Shown piece by piece: positions 63,971-64,000 of a stretch of DNA of 64,000 nt. The stretch comes from Devosia pacifica. GTDB taxonomy: Bacteria > Pseudomonadota > Alphaproteobacteria > Rhizobiales > Devosiaceae. Where the stretch lies: the NCBI RefSeq assembly GCF_014652635.1, contig NZ_BMZE01000001.1, positions 565,987-629,986 of the forward strand, read 5' to 3'. The notes under the pieces are model-generated. The model saw nothing but the letters and a program-made list of their open reading frames with translations. It made no database searches and was not told where the DNA came from. Each line of letters starts with the position of its first letter. The first letter of the stretch is position 1. The translations under genes and the position numbers were made by a program.

Positions 63971-64000
63971 CCTGGCAATTGCGCACAGCACAAAAAAGGG

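Noticed and set aside
1..64000. CRISPR arrays, insertion sequences, integrase or prophage genes
   Set aside because: No regularly spaced repeats, transposase-like or phage-like proteins were seen.

Overview
The window reads as chromosome of an alphaproteobacterium of the order Hyphomicrobiales, possibly Devosiaceae-like (Devosia/Pelagibacterium relatives). The evidence is high G+C, dense short-spaced operons, and several families largely confined to this order: DUF3126, a DUF6949-type membrane protein, the DUF1476 ATP-synthase zeta inhibitor, a BTLCP-type cysteine peptidase and a zf-CHCC protein. The genus is inference. I see no insertion sequence, prophage, CRISPR array or rRNA operon. Two tRNA genes are present, Tyr-GTA and Leu-TAA.

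Positions 1-6480 are a catabolic region. It holds an RraA-like protein (cut by the window edge), an RpiB-like isomerase, an FCD-type GntR regulator with a perfect operator-like palindrome at 1154-1166, a minus-strand operon (Ldh-family dehydrogenase, iron-containing alcohol dehydrogenase, succinate-semialdehyde-type dehydrogenase) and a second GntR regulator.

Positions 6630-14195 are the most unusual part. Two transcription units each begin with a perfect sigma-54 promoter (6637-6652 and 11384-11399), followed at once by a ykkC-class riboswitch that most resembles the guanidine-I aptamer. Each aptamer is followed by an expression platform of mutually exclusive hairpins that can hide or free a Shine-Dalgarno sequence. 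Unit 1 encodes an 18-codon leader peptide, a lactonase-like metallo-beta-lactamase-fold hydrolase, a fused double ATPase and two permeases of a dipeptide-type ABC importer; the first permease is broken by a frameshift. Unit 2 encodes the matching solute-binding protein and a second metallo-beta-lactamase-fold hydrolase with a variant metal motif. I infer nitrogen-regulated, guanidine-sensing uptake and hydrolysis of a guanidino compound, with no known guanidine-degrading enzyme in the set.

Positions 14300-30600 are mostly housekeeping: tRNA-Tyr, rlmB, arfB, thrS, yidD with a NifU/SufU-like scaffold gene, folE, hisI, a rhomboid protease, PAS and tandem-PilZ proteins, a secreted BTLCP peptidase, cysE-DUF3126, a flavin monooxygenase and an MFS exporter. 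Positions 31080-34100 hold a gluconate module (gnd, a gluconate-5-dehydrogenase-like SDR, gntK). Next come a CYTH-CHAD pair, CsbD, an RluA-type synthase, tRNA-Leu, gpt, map-radC, ccdA, rpe and purB.

Positions 46300-55670 carry purC-purS-purQ-purL-bolA-grxD, a gene order common in alphaproteobacteria. Here an acyltransferase interrupts it between purS and purQ, and a kdsB-containing block interrupts it between bolA and grxD. Positions 55700-63970 hold a Dabb protein, an MFS gene split by one in-frame amber codon, a Bcr/CflA exporter, a stand-alone clpP paralogue, an ArsR/SRPBCC pair, an inositol-monophosphatase-family gene with ttcA, and an SbmA/BacA-like transporter.
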